The position numbers and the translations under genes were made by a program. 8,777 nucleotides of DNA, taken from the NCBI GenBank assembly GCA_031263945.1, contig JAISEW010000032.1:1-8777 (forward strand). Reading direction: 5' to 3'. Origin of the DNA: Gracilibacteraceae bacterium (GTDB lineage: Bacteria; Bacillota; Desulfitobacteriia; Desulfitobacteriales; Syntrophobotulaceae). Shown in pieces: positions 1 through 6,967 of this stretch (its first letter is position 1; each line of letters starts with the position of its first letter). The notes under the pieces were generated by a model. It ran no database searches. It was not told where the DNA came from and worked only from the letters and a program-made list of their open reading frames with translations.

Positions 1-1
1 T

Positions 2-1042
2 GCGTTTGCGGTAGTGTTACTGTTGTGCGGGCTTTGTGCCGCTTGTTCTTCACCCGTGACCCCTATGGCCCCGTCAACTCCCGGTGGACCCGCAACAAGT
101 TTTGCCCCCATGAACATCCAGTTGGGACATCCGGAAACATCGGCTCCTGACAATCTGTTGCAGATTTTTTGCACAACAATAGCGGAGAATGTGAGCGCCG
201 CTACGGACGGCGCGGTGAAGATTGATGTTTTTGGCGACGGTGTGCTGGGCCCGGAGCCGGATATGCTGGAAGGGTTGGTCATCGGTACTATGGATATGGC
301 GGTCATAACCAATGCCATGATCAGTTCCTTGGCGCCGTCGGCTCAGGTTAGCGAGTTGCCTTTTGTTTATCCCAACTATGAGGTCGCGGCCCAGTTTTTG
401 GATGATCCGGTATGGGATACCGTGGAAGCGGATGTGGAAGCAAATGTGAACGCCAAGCTGTTAGGCTACGCTTTTACCGGCTTCCGCCAGACGTATAACA
501 ATGTCCGACCGATTTCTTCAGCTGCCGATTTTAAAGGGATCAAGATCCGCGTCATGCCTACTCCGGTTTTTTTTGATTCATTTGGCCTGTTAGGCGCCAA
601 TCCGACGCCCATGGCCTACAGCGAACTGTTGACCGCCCTCCAGCAAGGCACGGTCGACGCTATGGAGGGCCCGATCACTTCGACCTACAGCGGACAATTC
701 TACAAAGTGATCAAGTATTGCGATCTGACTAATCACACGCTGAACACGAATGGCGTATTAGTCAACTTGGAACTTTGGAACAGCTTCTCTCCCGAATTGC
801 AGGAGATTTTTACCGAAGCCGTGCAGGACGCCATTGCCAAGGAACGGCAAATGCTGATGGAGGTTGAGGATCAAGTGCTGGGCGAGATCGAAGCTTTTGG
901 CGTCGCCGTCAACCGGGATGTGGACACGCTGTCGATGCAGACTGTTGTGCGGTCGATGTATCAGGTCTATCGGGAAAAGTCAGGTCCTGAGCATTTTGAC
1001 GCTTGCATGGAACTGCTGGCAGAACTGTCAGGCGCGCAGTAA
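2..1042 (+). CDS. TRAP transporter solute-binding lipoprotein, DctP family (5' end outside the window)
   Basis: Binds a carboxylate-type solute outside the membrane and delivers it to a TRAP (tripartite ATP-independent periplasmic) transporter driven by an ion gradient. The reading frame is open to the left window edge, giving 346 visible residues; the GTG at 14 is internal to the signal peptide and the true start lies upstream. The visible part begins with a hydrophobic stretch ending in a lipobox-like Ala-Ala-Cys (Cys at visible residue 15), followed by a Pro/Ser/Thr-rich linker, as expected for a lipid-anchored exported protein. Family signatures follow: the LGPEPDMLEG...GTMDMAV segment (about 83-101), the KIRVMPTP block with the Arg (about 183) that in DctP proteins salt-bridges the ligand carboxylate, and GTVDAMEGP (about 216-224). 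The DctQ/DctM membrane subunits are not in the window; they may lie upstream. The next gene follows after 51 nt with no terminator. The ligand cannot be predicted. The family call is strong; lipidation is inferred, and Cys at -3 of the lipobox is not the commonest residue. Confidence 0.9.
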   Translation, partial: AFAVVLLLCGLCAACSSPVTPMAPSTPGGPATSFAPMNIQLGHPETSAPDNLLQIFCTTIAENVSAATDGAVKIDVFGDGVLGPEPDMLEGLVIGTMDMAVITNAMISSLAPSAQVSELPFVYPNYEVAAQFLDDPVWDTVEADVEANVNAKLLGYAFTGFRQTYNNVRPISSAADFKGIKIRVMPTPVFFDSFGLLGANPTPMAYSELLTALQQGTVDAMEGPITSTYSGQFYKVIKYCDLTNHTLNTNGVLVNLELWNSFSPELQEIFTEAVQDAIAKERQMLMEVEDQVLGEIEAFGVAVNRDVDTLSMQTVVRSMYQVYREKSGPEHFDACMELLAELSGAQ

Positions 1043-1093
1043 GAGGTGGGCCGCGGCCATATCGGCGTTGAATAAAAGGTCTGGAGGAAAGCT

Positions 1094-2296
1094 ATGGAAA
1101 CGCGAAAATATGCGCCGACCGGTGAAGCAATATCGTTGCTGGGGTTTGGCTGTTTACGTTTGCCGTTGCTGCCTGACGGGGGATCCGGCAGCATAGACAT
1201 GGCCGCCACAAAGAACATGGTGCGGATCGCTATGTCCGGCGGGGTAAACTATTATGACACCTCGTATATTTATCATCAAGGCAAGAGCGAAAACGCAATA
1301 GGAGAGGCACTGCGCGAGTACCCGCGCCGGAGTTTTAACCTGGCGACAAAAATGCCGACTTTTATCATCACGAGCCGCGAGAAAGCGGAGGATATTTTTG
1401 CCGATCAATTGAAAAAATGTCAGGTTGATTATTTCGACTCCTATCTCTTGCACTCATTGAACGAGGAAATATTTGCCAATTGCGAACGGCTAGGCTTATA
1501 TGAGATGTTGATGCAAAAAAAGGCAGCAGGTAAAATCCGCAGACTCGGGTTTTCTTTTCATGGCCGCCCGGATACGCTGGAATGGATTTTGGACAGCCAT
1601 CGCTGGGATTTTGCCCAGATACAGCTGAACTATGTATCGTGGTATTATTCCACCACCCGCACAGAGTATGAGTTGTTGGCGCAATATGACGTCCCGGTTG
1701 TGGTGATGCAGCCTCTGCGCGGCGGGCACATGGCTTCTCTCGGCCCGAAGGCCGCCAAAATGCTGCAGGAAGCAGACCCGCAGACAAGCGCCGCCTACTG
1801 GGGGTTTCGTTTCGCCGCCACGAAACCGCGAGTCCTCACTGTATTAAGCGGCATGAGTACACCGGAACAAGTGGAGGACAATTTGCGCATCTTTAGCTCA
1901 TTTCGACCGCTGTCGGCACAAGAGGAAGCACTGCTGCAAAAAGCAGCCGGGGCGCAGCGGACAAACAGCGAGGTTCCCTGCACGGACTGCCGCGCCTGCA
2001 TGCCTTGTCCGCAAAATGTCAACATACCGCACTTGATAGACGCTTATAATTATTATAAAAAGAGCGGCATGAATTTTGATTTTGAGTTTTCCTGCGCCCG
2101 TTTGCCCACAGAAGAACTCGCGCGCCATTGCACCGCTTGCGGACAATGTGTGCCGTTATGTCCGCAGGGCATTGATATACCCGGGAAAATGGCTGATTGC
2201 GCCGAACTGGAAAAGGTCATTCCAGGCAGACTGCTGATCGCGGATTTTCAGTGGCAAGAGATAAAAGTTAGCAACCCCCAGCAAAGGCGTTCCTGA
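1094..2296 (+). CDS. Aldo/keto reductase with C-terminal two-cluster [4Fe-4S] ferredoxin-like domain
   Basis: Predicted cytoplasmic oxidoreductase of 400 residues. Residues 1 to about 285 form an aldo/keto reductase barrel with the usual catalytic tetrad visible: Asp55, Tyr60, Lys86 and His120 (in YDTSYIY, ATKMP and YLLHS contexts). The C-terminal part carries two cysteine clusters, CxxCxxCxxCP at 296-306 and CxxCxxCxxxCP at 346-357, each followed by an Ile-Pro, which is the pattern of ferredoxin-type [4Fe-4S] pairs found in many anaerobe aldo/keto reductases. Electrons may therefore pass between the clusters and the barrel, or to a protein partner, rather than only from NAD(P)H; this is inference. 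The ATG at 1094 is preceded by GGAGG at 1083-1087, a good Shine-Dalgarno sequence. It sits 51 nt after the TRAP binding protein and 122 nt before the hydroxyacid dehydrogenase. The physiological substrate is unknown. All catalytic and cluster residues are intact. Confidence 0.92.
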   Translation: METRKYAPTGEAISLLGFGCLRLPLLPDGGSGSIDMAATKNMVRIAMSGGVNYYDTSYIYHQGKSENAIGEALREYPRRSFNLATKMPTFIITSREKAEDIFADQLKKCQVDYFDSYLLHSLNEEIFANCERLGLYEMLMQKKAAGKIRRLGFSFHGRPDTLEWILDSHRWDFAQIQLNYVSWYYSTTRTEYELLAQYDVPVVVMQPLRGGHMASLGPKAAKMLQEADPQTSAAYWGFRFAATKPRVLTVLSGMSTPEQVEDNLRIFSSFRPLSAQEEALLQKAAGAQRTNSEVPCTDCRACMPCPQNVNIPHLIDAYNYYKKSGMNFDFEFSCARLPTEELARHCTACGQCVPLCPQGIDIPGKMADCAELEKVIPGRLLIADFQWQEIKVSNPQQRRS

Positions 2297-2418
2297 GGCG
2301 TCGGCGAGCGGCAGGTATTACTATGACGGCAGCAGGAAAAAGCCGGACTAAAGCGAAGTTGGTAGTCAGCGTTATTGCGGGAGGGCGGCGACCTTCTCGC
2401 GGATAGGGGGTAAAGCTG
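2297..2418 (+). other. Intergenic stretch with a possible 27-codon leader ORF
   Basis: This 122-nt gap separates the aldo/keto reductase from the hydroxyacid dehydrogenase. No clear sigma-70 promoter or terminator is visible. It holds a small open frame from ATG 2323 to TAG 2404-2406, encoding 27 residues rich in Lys and Arg, with a weak AGG at 2313-2315 as its only ribosome-binding signal. It ends just before the G-rich Shine-Dalgarno region (2406-2410) of the next gene. It could be a translated leader or chance; nothing in the peptide is recognisable. Confidence 0.2.
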
Positions 2419-3378
2419 ATGAAAATAGTGGTTTTGGACGGGCACACAGAAAATCCGGGTGATCTGAGCTGGGAAGGGTTCAGCCGGCAGGGAGATCTGA
2501 CGGTCTATGACCTGACCGACCCGCGGGACGAATCCCTCATTCAGGCCAGGATCGGCGACGCCGAAATCATCTTGGTCAACAAAACGCCGATCAGCGCAGC
2601 GACCGTGGCGGCTTGCCCGCAATTGCGGTATGTCGGCGTTCTGGCTACGGGATACGATGTTGTGGACGTCAAGGCCGCCAGGGCCGGGGGGATCACAGTG
2701 ACCAATATTCCGGCTTATGGCACGGAAACAGTCGCTCAATTCGCCATGGCGCTCCTGCTGGAGATCTGCAACCGGGTAGGGCATCACGCGGAAGCGGTCA
2801 AGCAGGGCCGCTGGGCGGAAGCGGGCGAGTTTTGCTTCTGGGATTACCCCCTGATGGAGCTGGCCGGGAAAACGATGGGGATCATCGGTTATGGGCGCAT
2901 TGGGCGCAGCACCGGAAAACTGGCTCACGCTTTCGGTATGGAGGTATTGGCCTGCGACGCTTTTCCGGTCAAAGATCTGGAGGAGTACGCCCGCGCCGTC
3001 AGTTTGGAGAAACTTTACGCGGAGGCGGATGTGATCGCTCTCCACTGTAACCTGACGCCTGAGAACAGGGGCATGATCAATAAAGACAGCATCTCCCGCA
3101 TGAAAAACGGAGTCATAATATTAAATAACTCCCGCGGCCCTCTGATCAACGAACCGGATCTGGCCGCGGCGCTAAACAGCGGCAAGGTGTACGCCGCGGG
3201 GCTGGATGTGGTGACAGTGGAGCCGGTGCGACCGGATAATCCGCTGCTCGCGGCCAAAAACTGCATTATCACCCCGCATATCTCCTGGGCCACAAAAGAG
3301 TCCCGTCAGCGCCTGATGGATATCGCCGTCCGCAACTTGGAGCGCTGCCTGAGTGGGCAGCCGGAGAACACGGTCTGA
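2419..3378 (+). CDS. NAD-dependent D-2-hydroxyacid dehydrogenase, glycerate dehydrogenase/hydroxypyruvate reductase type
   Basis: Cytoplasmic dehydrogenase of 319 residues that interconverts a 2-keto acid and a D-2-hydroxy acid with NAD(H); the closest remembered type is glycerate dehydrogenase (hydroxypyruvate to D-glycerate). The nucleotide-binding glycine motif GYGRIG is at 157-162, with an acidic Asp180 at the end of the next strand, which favours NAD over NADP. The catalytic trio of the family is intact: Arg239 (NNSRGP), Glu268 (VTVEPV) and His287 (TPHISWA). Length is typical for a short-form member; there is no C-terminal ACT domain, so it is not a regulated SerA. The ATG at 2419 lies 8 nt after a GGGGG tract. 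Its stop is 22 nt before the proposed start of the AEC permease, so the two are probably co-transcribed. Glyoxylate, hydroxypyruvate and other 2-keto acids remain possible substrates; the family call is firm, the substrate is not. Confidence 0.92.
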   Translation: MKIVVLDGHTENPGDLSWEGFSRQGDLTVYDLTDPRDESLIQARIGDAEIILVNKTPISAATVAACPQLRYVGVLATGYDVVDVKAARAGGITVTNIPAYGTETVAQFAMALLLEICNRVGHHAEAVKQGRWAEAGEFCFWDYPLMELAGKTMGIIGYGRIGRSTGKLAHAFGMEVLACDAFPVKDLEEYARAVSLEKLYAEADVIALHCNLTPENRGMINKDSISRMKNGVIILNNSRGPLINEPDLAAALNSGKVYAAGLDVVTVEPVRPDNPLLAAKNCIITPHISWATKESRQRLMDIAVRNLERCLSGQPENTV

Positions 3379-3385
3379 CAGTTCC

Positions 3386-3392
3386 CTGGAGG
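3386..3392 (+). promoter_or_regulatory. Ribosome-binding site deciding a TTG start for the AEC permease
   Basis: CTGGAGG lies 8 nt upstream of the TTG at 3401. The in-frame GTG at 3353 would instead add 16 polar, Arg-rich residues, would overlap the dehydrogenase gene, and would push the first membrane helix away from the N-terminus. The Shine-Dalgarno match and the hydrophobic start of the protein both favour the TTG. Confidence 0.7.
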
Positions 3393-3400
3393 CAATTGTC

Positions 3401-4348
3401 TTGACTATCATAATATTGGCGTTCACCGCCGTATTCCCGATTTTTATCTACCTGGCCGTCGGCTTTGGCGCCAGGGTCATAGGCGTCTGGAACGATCAGA
3501 CCGTATCCGGCATGAATAAATTCATTTACAGCATAATCATGCCGATCATGCTTTTTGACAACACAAGGGTACTGGATCTGGGCAATAGTCCAAATATTGG
3601 CATGATAGTTTATGGAAATATTTGTCTGGCGGGCTGTTTTTTATTCGGCCTGATGTTCGCCTTGCTGACCGAAAAGGACAACAACCGCAAAGGCGTCATG
3701 ATCCAAGGGCTTTTGCGGGGGAGCCTGCTGATTTTCGGTATCCCGGTGATCCAAGCCCTGCAGCCGGAGTCCGGTCTTGACGACGCCGTTCTTTTGATCA
3801 CCGCGACGACGCCGGCTCTCAGCATATTTTCCGTCTTGGGTCTGGAGATGTTTAAGAAAACCAAAATCGTCTGGGGAAAAGTAATGCTGAATACATTCTT
3901 AAATCCGCTGATCATCGGGAGCCTTCTGGGTGTTCTTTTTGCCGTCATTCACCCGCCTTACCCCGCGGCACTCGCTTCCGTATCTTCCAGCCTGAGCAGA
4001 GCCGCCGCCCCTCTGGCGCTGATGGTTTTGGGCGGCAGTTTTACTTTCGCCAGCGTGAAGAAATATCGGCGGCAGCTGTTACTGATGGTTCCCGGCAAAC
4101 TCATACTGATGCCGGCTGTTTGGGTGACCGGCGGCATATTGCTGGGTTTTCGCGATATGCCGCTTCTTTGTATACTGCTGCTGGTCGCTTCGCCCACGAC
4201 TGTCGCTTCCTACACCGTCGCCCATCAGTTGGGGGGAGACGCTGAACTGGCGGGACAGCAAGTGGTCTATTCCTCAGCTTTTTCGATCCTGACGATTTTT
4301 CTTTGGATCATTTTATTCATGAGCGCTGGCCTGATATCCGTCGGCTGA
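3401..4348 (+). CDS. AEC (auxin efflux carrier) family permease, probable carboxylate transporter
   Basis: Integral membrane protein of 315 residues if translated from the TTG at 3401, chosen for its Shine-Dalgarno sequence at 3386-3392. About ten hydrophobic segments can be seen, roughly at residues 3-24, 38-54, 67-89, 100-120, 127-150, 161-184, 202-219, 226-250, 252-275 and 287-313, in the two-times-five arrangement of the family. The LNTFLNPLIIG segment (163-173) and the C-terminal SPTTVASYTVAHQLGGDAEL block (264-283) are characteristic of AEC proteins. Bacterial members include malonate and malate/lactate carriers, which suits its position next to a hydroxyacid dehydrogenase. Whether it imports or exports cannot be told. 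It is followed by a 97-nt gap before aconitase. An alternative annotation from GTG 3353 (331 residues) is possible but less likely. Confidence 0.88.
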   Translation: MTIIILAFTAVFPIFIYLAVGFGARVIGVWNDQTVSGMNKFIYSIIMPIMLFDNTRVLDLGNSPNIGMIVYGNICLAGCFLFGLMFALLTEKDNNRKGVMIQGLLRGSLLIFGIPVIQALQPESGLDDAVLLITATTPALSIFSVLGLEMFKKTKIVWGKVMLNTFLNPLIIGSLLGVLFAVIHPPYPAALASVSSSLSRAAAPLALMVLGGSFTFASVKKYRRQLLLMVPGKLILMPAVWVTGGILLGFRDMPLLCILLLVASPTTVASYTVAHQLGGDAELAGQQVVYSSAFSILTIFLWIILFMSAGLISVG

Positions 4349-4364
4349 CAGTTCATTTCTCTCC

Positions 4365-4400
4365 TTGTAAGCTTCCCATTTTTTTGTTAAACTATATATA
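4365..4400 (+). promoter_or_regulatory. Possible promoter for the aconitase gene
   Basis: The gap before aconitase becomes sharply AT-rich, with a T-run around 4380-4385 and CTATATATA at 4392-4400 that could serve as a -10 element. The -35 is unconvincing: TTGTAA at 4365-4370 is about 22 nt away, and TTCCCA at 4373-4378 has better spacing (16 nt to TATATA at 4395) but a poor match. A promoter here would make aconitase independent of the permease. No start site can be fixed by eye. Confidence 0.3.
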
Positions 4401-4401
4401 G

Positions 4402-4438
4402 CCGGCTGGTTCATCTCGCCGGAAATTTCAGCCGGAGG
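4402..4438 (+). promoter_or_regulatory. Inverted repeat overlapping the aconitase Shine-Dalgarno sequence
   Basis: CCGGCTG (4402-4408) and CAGCCGG (4429-4435) are a perfect 7-bp inverted repeat with a 20-nt loop. The right arm shares its last two G residues with GGAGG (4434-4438), the Shine-Dalgarno sequence 7 nt before the ATG at 4446. Folded in the mRNA it would partly hide the ribosome-binding site. The loop also contains CGCCGG, so a competing fold is possible. The loop lacks a CAGUGN iron-responsive-element hexamer. The repeat is seen directly; any regulatory role is inference. Confidence 0.4.
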
Positions 4439-4445
4439 ATTATTT

Positions 4446-6362
4446 ATGGGAAAATCGCTTACACACAAAATACTGGCCGAACATCTCACCGCGGGTGAAC
4501 TGGGCGGCGGCGGGGAAATCGGGATCAAAATCGATCAGACTCTGACCCAGGACGCCACCGGCACCATGGCTTATCTGCAATTTGAAGCTATCGGCCTCCC
4601 GCGCGTCCGCACCGAACTTTCCGTGAGTTATATCGACCACAACACCTTGCAGAACGGTTTTGAAAACGCGGACGATCACGCTTTCCTGCAAAGCGCCGCC
4701 GCGCGTTTCGGGGTTTATTTTTCCCGCGCCGGCAACGGTATCTGCCATCAGGTGCATTTGGAGCGATTTGGCATACCTGGAAAAACCTTGCTCGGCTCGG
4801 ACAGCCATACGCCGACGGGCGGCGGCCTGGGTATGCTGGCCATAGGGGCCGGCGGTCTGGACGTCGCGGTGGCGATGGGCGGCGGCTCTTTTTACCTGAA
4901 CGACCCGCAAGTCGTGCTGGTGCGGCTCTGCGGAGCCTTGCCGCCCTGGGTGTCGGCCAAGGATATTATCCTGGAGGTGCTGCGCCGCGTGAGCGTCAAA
5001 GGGGGCGTGGGTAAAATTTTTGAGTACGGCGGGCCGGGAGCGGCGACGCTTACGGCGCCGGAACGCGCGACCATCACCAATATGGGGGCGGAACTGGGCG
5101 CCACGTCGTCGATTTTTCCGAGTGACGAGCAAACGCGGCTTTTCCTGCGCGCGCAAAAACGGGAGCGGGACTGGCGTCCGCTCGCCGCGGATCCGGACGC
5201 CGCCTACGCGGAAACGCTGGACATCGACCTCGGCGCGCTGCAGCCGCTTGCCGCCCGGCCCCACATGCCGGATCTTGTATCGCCGGCGGCTGAATTGGCC
5301 GGGACGCCCGTCCAGCAGGTTTGCATCGGTTCCTGCACCAATTCCTCCTACCGGGATCTCATGACCACCGCCGCCATCCTCAAAGGCCGCTCCGCGCACC
5401 CGGACGTCAGCCTGGTCGTCGCGCCCGGTTCCCGCCAGACGCTGACGATGCTCGCCTTAAGCGGCGCCCTGACCGATCTGCTGGACGCGGGGGCGCGCGT
5501 ATTGGAGCCGGCCTGCGGACCGTGTATCGGCATGGGGCAGGCGCCGGCTTCCGGCGCCGTATCACTCAGGACTTTCAACCGTAATTTTGCCGGGCGCAGC
5601 GGCACGGCCGACGCGGGCATTTATCTCGTGAGCCCGGAAACCGCCGCCGCCTCGGCTTTAAGCGGCGTTATCACCGACCCGCGCTCTCTCGGCGCCGCGC
5701 CGCCCGCCGTCGCCGCGCCGGAAATTTTCCGGGTGGACGACTCGATGATCATCCCGCCCGGCGACCCGGAAACCCCGATCACGCGCGGGCCGAATATCAA
5801 ACCGCTGCCTGTAGCTCCGTCCTTGCCGGATGCGCTGTCTTTGCCTGTGATCGCCAAACTGGGCGATAATATCACCACGGACGATATCATGCCGGCCGGC
5901 GCCAAAGTGCTGCCGCTGCGCTCCAATGTCCCAGCCCTGGCCGAACACGCTTTCGCGCCGGTCAGCCCCGGTTTCGCCGCCAAAGCCAAAGCGGCCGGCG
6001 CCTCTGCCGTGGCGGCCGGCTGGAATTACGGCCAGGGCTCCAGCCGCGAACACGCCGCTCTCGTTCCTATGTATCTGGGCGTTCGCGCCGTTATCGCCCG
6101 AAGTTTCGCGCGTATCCACCGCGCCAACCTGATCAACAGCGGCATTCTGCCGCTCCTGTTTGCCGAGGACGCTGATTTTGAGCGCCTGCGCGCGGGGCAG
6201 ACCCTGAGCCTGACCGGTCTCGGCGCGGCGGTGAGCGGGGACGAGCCTTTCCCGGCCCTGATCGTGGAAACAGGGGAGAAGATCAGATTGCGCCACGATT
6301 TGTCCGAGCGGCAAAAACAGCTCATTCGGGCGGGGGGGTTATTAAACGCCACGCGGCAGTGA
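4446..6362 (+). CDS. Aconitate hydratase, one-piece form of about 640 residues
   Basis: Cytoplasmic [4Fe-4S] enzyme interconverting citrate and isocitrate through cis-aconitate, feeding 2-oxoglutarate and glutamate synthesis. It has 638 residues, shorter than the roughly 750-900 of mitochondrial/AcnA/AcnB types, and matches the compact one-piece aconitases common in anaerobes. Visible motifs are QDATGTMA (35-42), YIDHNT (62-67), GSDSHTPTGGGLG (117-129), and the cluster ligands Cys297 (in CIGSCTNSS), Cys357 and Cys360 (in ACGPCIG). After a linker, the swivel domain carries GDNITTDDIMPAG (473-485), GQGSSREHAA (529-538) with its active-site Ser and Arg, and ARSFARIHRANLINSG (551-566). All these motifs are intact. 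Both domains are in one chain, unlike two-subunit isopropylmalate isomerase; a homoaconitase or isopropylmalate role is less likely but not excluded by reading. ATG 4446 is preceded by GGAGG at 4434-4438. The last 41 nt overlap the 3' end of coaE on the opposite strand. The gene is much richer in GC than those to its left. Confidence 0.93.
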   Translation: MGKSLTHKILAEHLTAGELGGGGEIGIKIDQTLTQDATGTMAYLQFEAIGLPRVRTELSVSYIDHNTLQNGFENADDHAFLQSAAARFGVYFSRAGNGICHQVHLERFGIPGKTLLGSDSHTPTGGGLGMLAIGAGGLDVAVAMGGGSFYLNDPQVVLVRLCGALPPWVSAKDIILEVLRRVSVKGGVGKIFEYGGPGAATLTAPERATITNMGAELGATSSIFPSDEQTRLFLRAQKRERDWRPLAADPDAAYAETLDIDLGALQPLAARPHMPDLVSPAAELAGTPVQQVCIGSCTNSSYRDLMTTAAILKGRSAHPDVSLVVAPGSRQTLTMLALSGALTDLLDAGARVLEPACGPCIGMGQAPASGAVSLRTFNRNFAGRSGTADAGIYLVSPETAAASALSGVITDPRSLGAAPPAVAAPEIFRVDDSMIIPPGDPETPITRGPNIKPLPVAPSLPDALSLPVIAKLGDNITTDDIMPAGAKVLPLRSNVPALAEHAFAPVSPGFAAKAKAAGASAVAAGWNYGQGSSREHAALVPMYLGVRAVIARSFARIHRANLINSGILPLLFAEDADFERLRAGQTLSLTGLGAAVSGDEPFPALIVETGEKIRLRHDLSERQKQLIRAGGLLNATRQ

Positions 6363-6927
6363 GATCCGCCAGCTGCGTTTCCGTTTTCTCCCAGGCGCCG
6401 TCGTTCCAGACGACGGCGTCCGCGCGCCATATTTTGTCGTCCAGCGGCATTTGCGCCGCCATACGCGATCTGACCTCCGCCGCCGTGAGCCCGCTTCGCT
6501 CCATCGCTCGCTTGAGTTGTTGCGCCGGCGTGGCGTACACGACCCAAACGGCGTCTACATTGCTTTCCAGATTTTTCTCATACAAAAGAGGCACGTCGTA
6601 AAATAAAACCGCCGCGCCTTTTTTGGCTGTCTCCGCCACCGCCGCCCGCCAATTGGCGCTCAAAGCCGGGTAGAGAATATTTTCCAGGCGGCGCAAAGCG
6701 TCCGGATCGGCAAAGACCAAATTCCCTATCTCGCGGCGGCTGGCGGCGTCCCCGCCCGCGTACCGCGCTCCGAATTGCCCGGCGATCATTTCCCGCACGG
6801 CCGGATCGGCGTAGAGCGCGTGGATTTTGCGGTCGGCGTCAAAAATATCCAGGCCGCGCTCCCTGAGCCAAGCGGCCACGCTGCTCTTCCCGCTGGCAAT
6901 GCCGCCGGTCAGCCCGATTATTTTCAT
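6322..6927 (-). CDS. coaE: Dephospho-CoA kinase
   Basis: Catalyses the last step of coenzyme A synthesis, ATP-dependent phosphorylation of the 3'-OH of dephospho-CoA, in the cytoplasm. The 201-residue length is typical. Visible motifs are the P-loop GGIASGKS (8-15), the FDADRKIH block (29-36) that in this family holds the catalytic Asp and substrate contacts, YDVPLLYE (110-117) of the CoA domain, the Arg-rich lid region with RMAAQMPL (155-162), and DAVVWNDG (170-177), which resembles the nucleotide-contacting ADxVIxNDG motif. The ATG at 6927 has no close strong Shine-Dalgarno sequence: GAGGGG lies about 16 nt upstream and a CCGGA directly abuts the start. It is downstream of punA on the same strand with a 104-nt gap. 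Its 3' end runs 41 nt into aconitase on the other strand. Confidence 0.94.
   Translation of the reverse strand: MKIIGLTGGIASGKSSVAAWLRERGLDIFDADRKIHALYADPAVREMIAGQFGARYAGGDAASRREIGNLVFADPDALRRLENILYPALSANWRAAVAETAKKGAAVLFYDVPLLYEKNLESNVDAVWVVYATPAQQLKRAMERSGLTAAEVRSRMAAQMPLDDKIWRADAVVWNDGAWEKTETQLADLTAAWRLITPPPE
6394..6420. other. Stem-loop inside the 3' part of coaE, just past the aconitase stop
   Basis: CGCCGTCGT (6396-6404) and ACGACGGCG (6410-6418) form a perfect 9-bp stem with a 5-nt loop, extendable by a G-U pair and a G-C pair to 11 bp. It begins about 32 nt after the aconitase stop codon and is antisense to the conserved DAVVWNDG codons of coaE. No T-run follows closely on either strand, so it is not a canonical terminator. 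It may protect the 3' end of a processed aconitase mRNA, or may simply be a by-product of GC-rich coding sequence. Confidence 0.35.
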
Positions 6928-6967
6928 TCCGGTAATTGCAAATCCCCTCTTCCTTATCCCGCCGACC

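Noticed and set aside
1049..1058. GGCCGCGGCC palindrome between the TRAP protein and the aldo/keto reductase
   Set aside because: Too short and with no loop or T-run. It does not resemble a terminator and I see no operator context.
2248..3045. 265-residue open frame on the - strand over the hydroxyacid dehydrogenase
   Set aside because: It lies antisense to a gene with complete catalytic motifs, its translation has no recognisable domain, and such frames are common opposite GC-rich genes.
3375..4354. Identical CTGACAGTTC at 3375-3384 and 4345-4354, spanning the stop codons of the dehydrogenase and the permease
   Set aside because: Only 10 nt long, with no flanking similarity and no third copy noticed. 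It is most likely chance.
4440..5399. 319-residue open frame on the - strand over aconitase
   Set aside because: Arg/Gly/His-rich translation typical of an antisense shadow in GC-rich DNA. Aconitase on the other strand has all its motifs.
5658..6314. 218-residue open frame on the - strand over the aconitase swivel domain
   Set aside because: Low-complexity Arg/Gly-rich shadow with no motif; the + strand aconitase reading is intact here.
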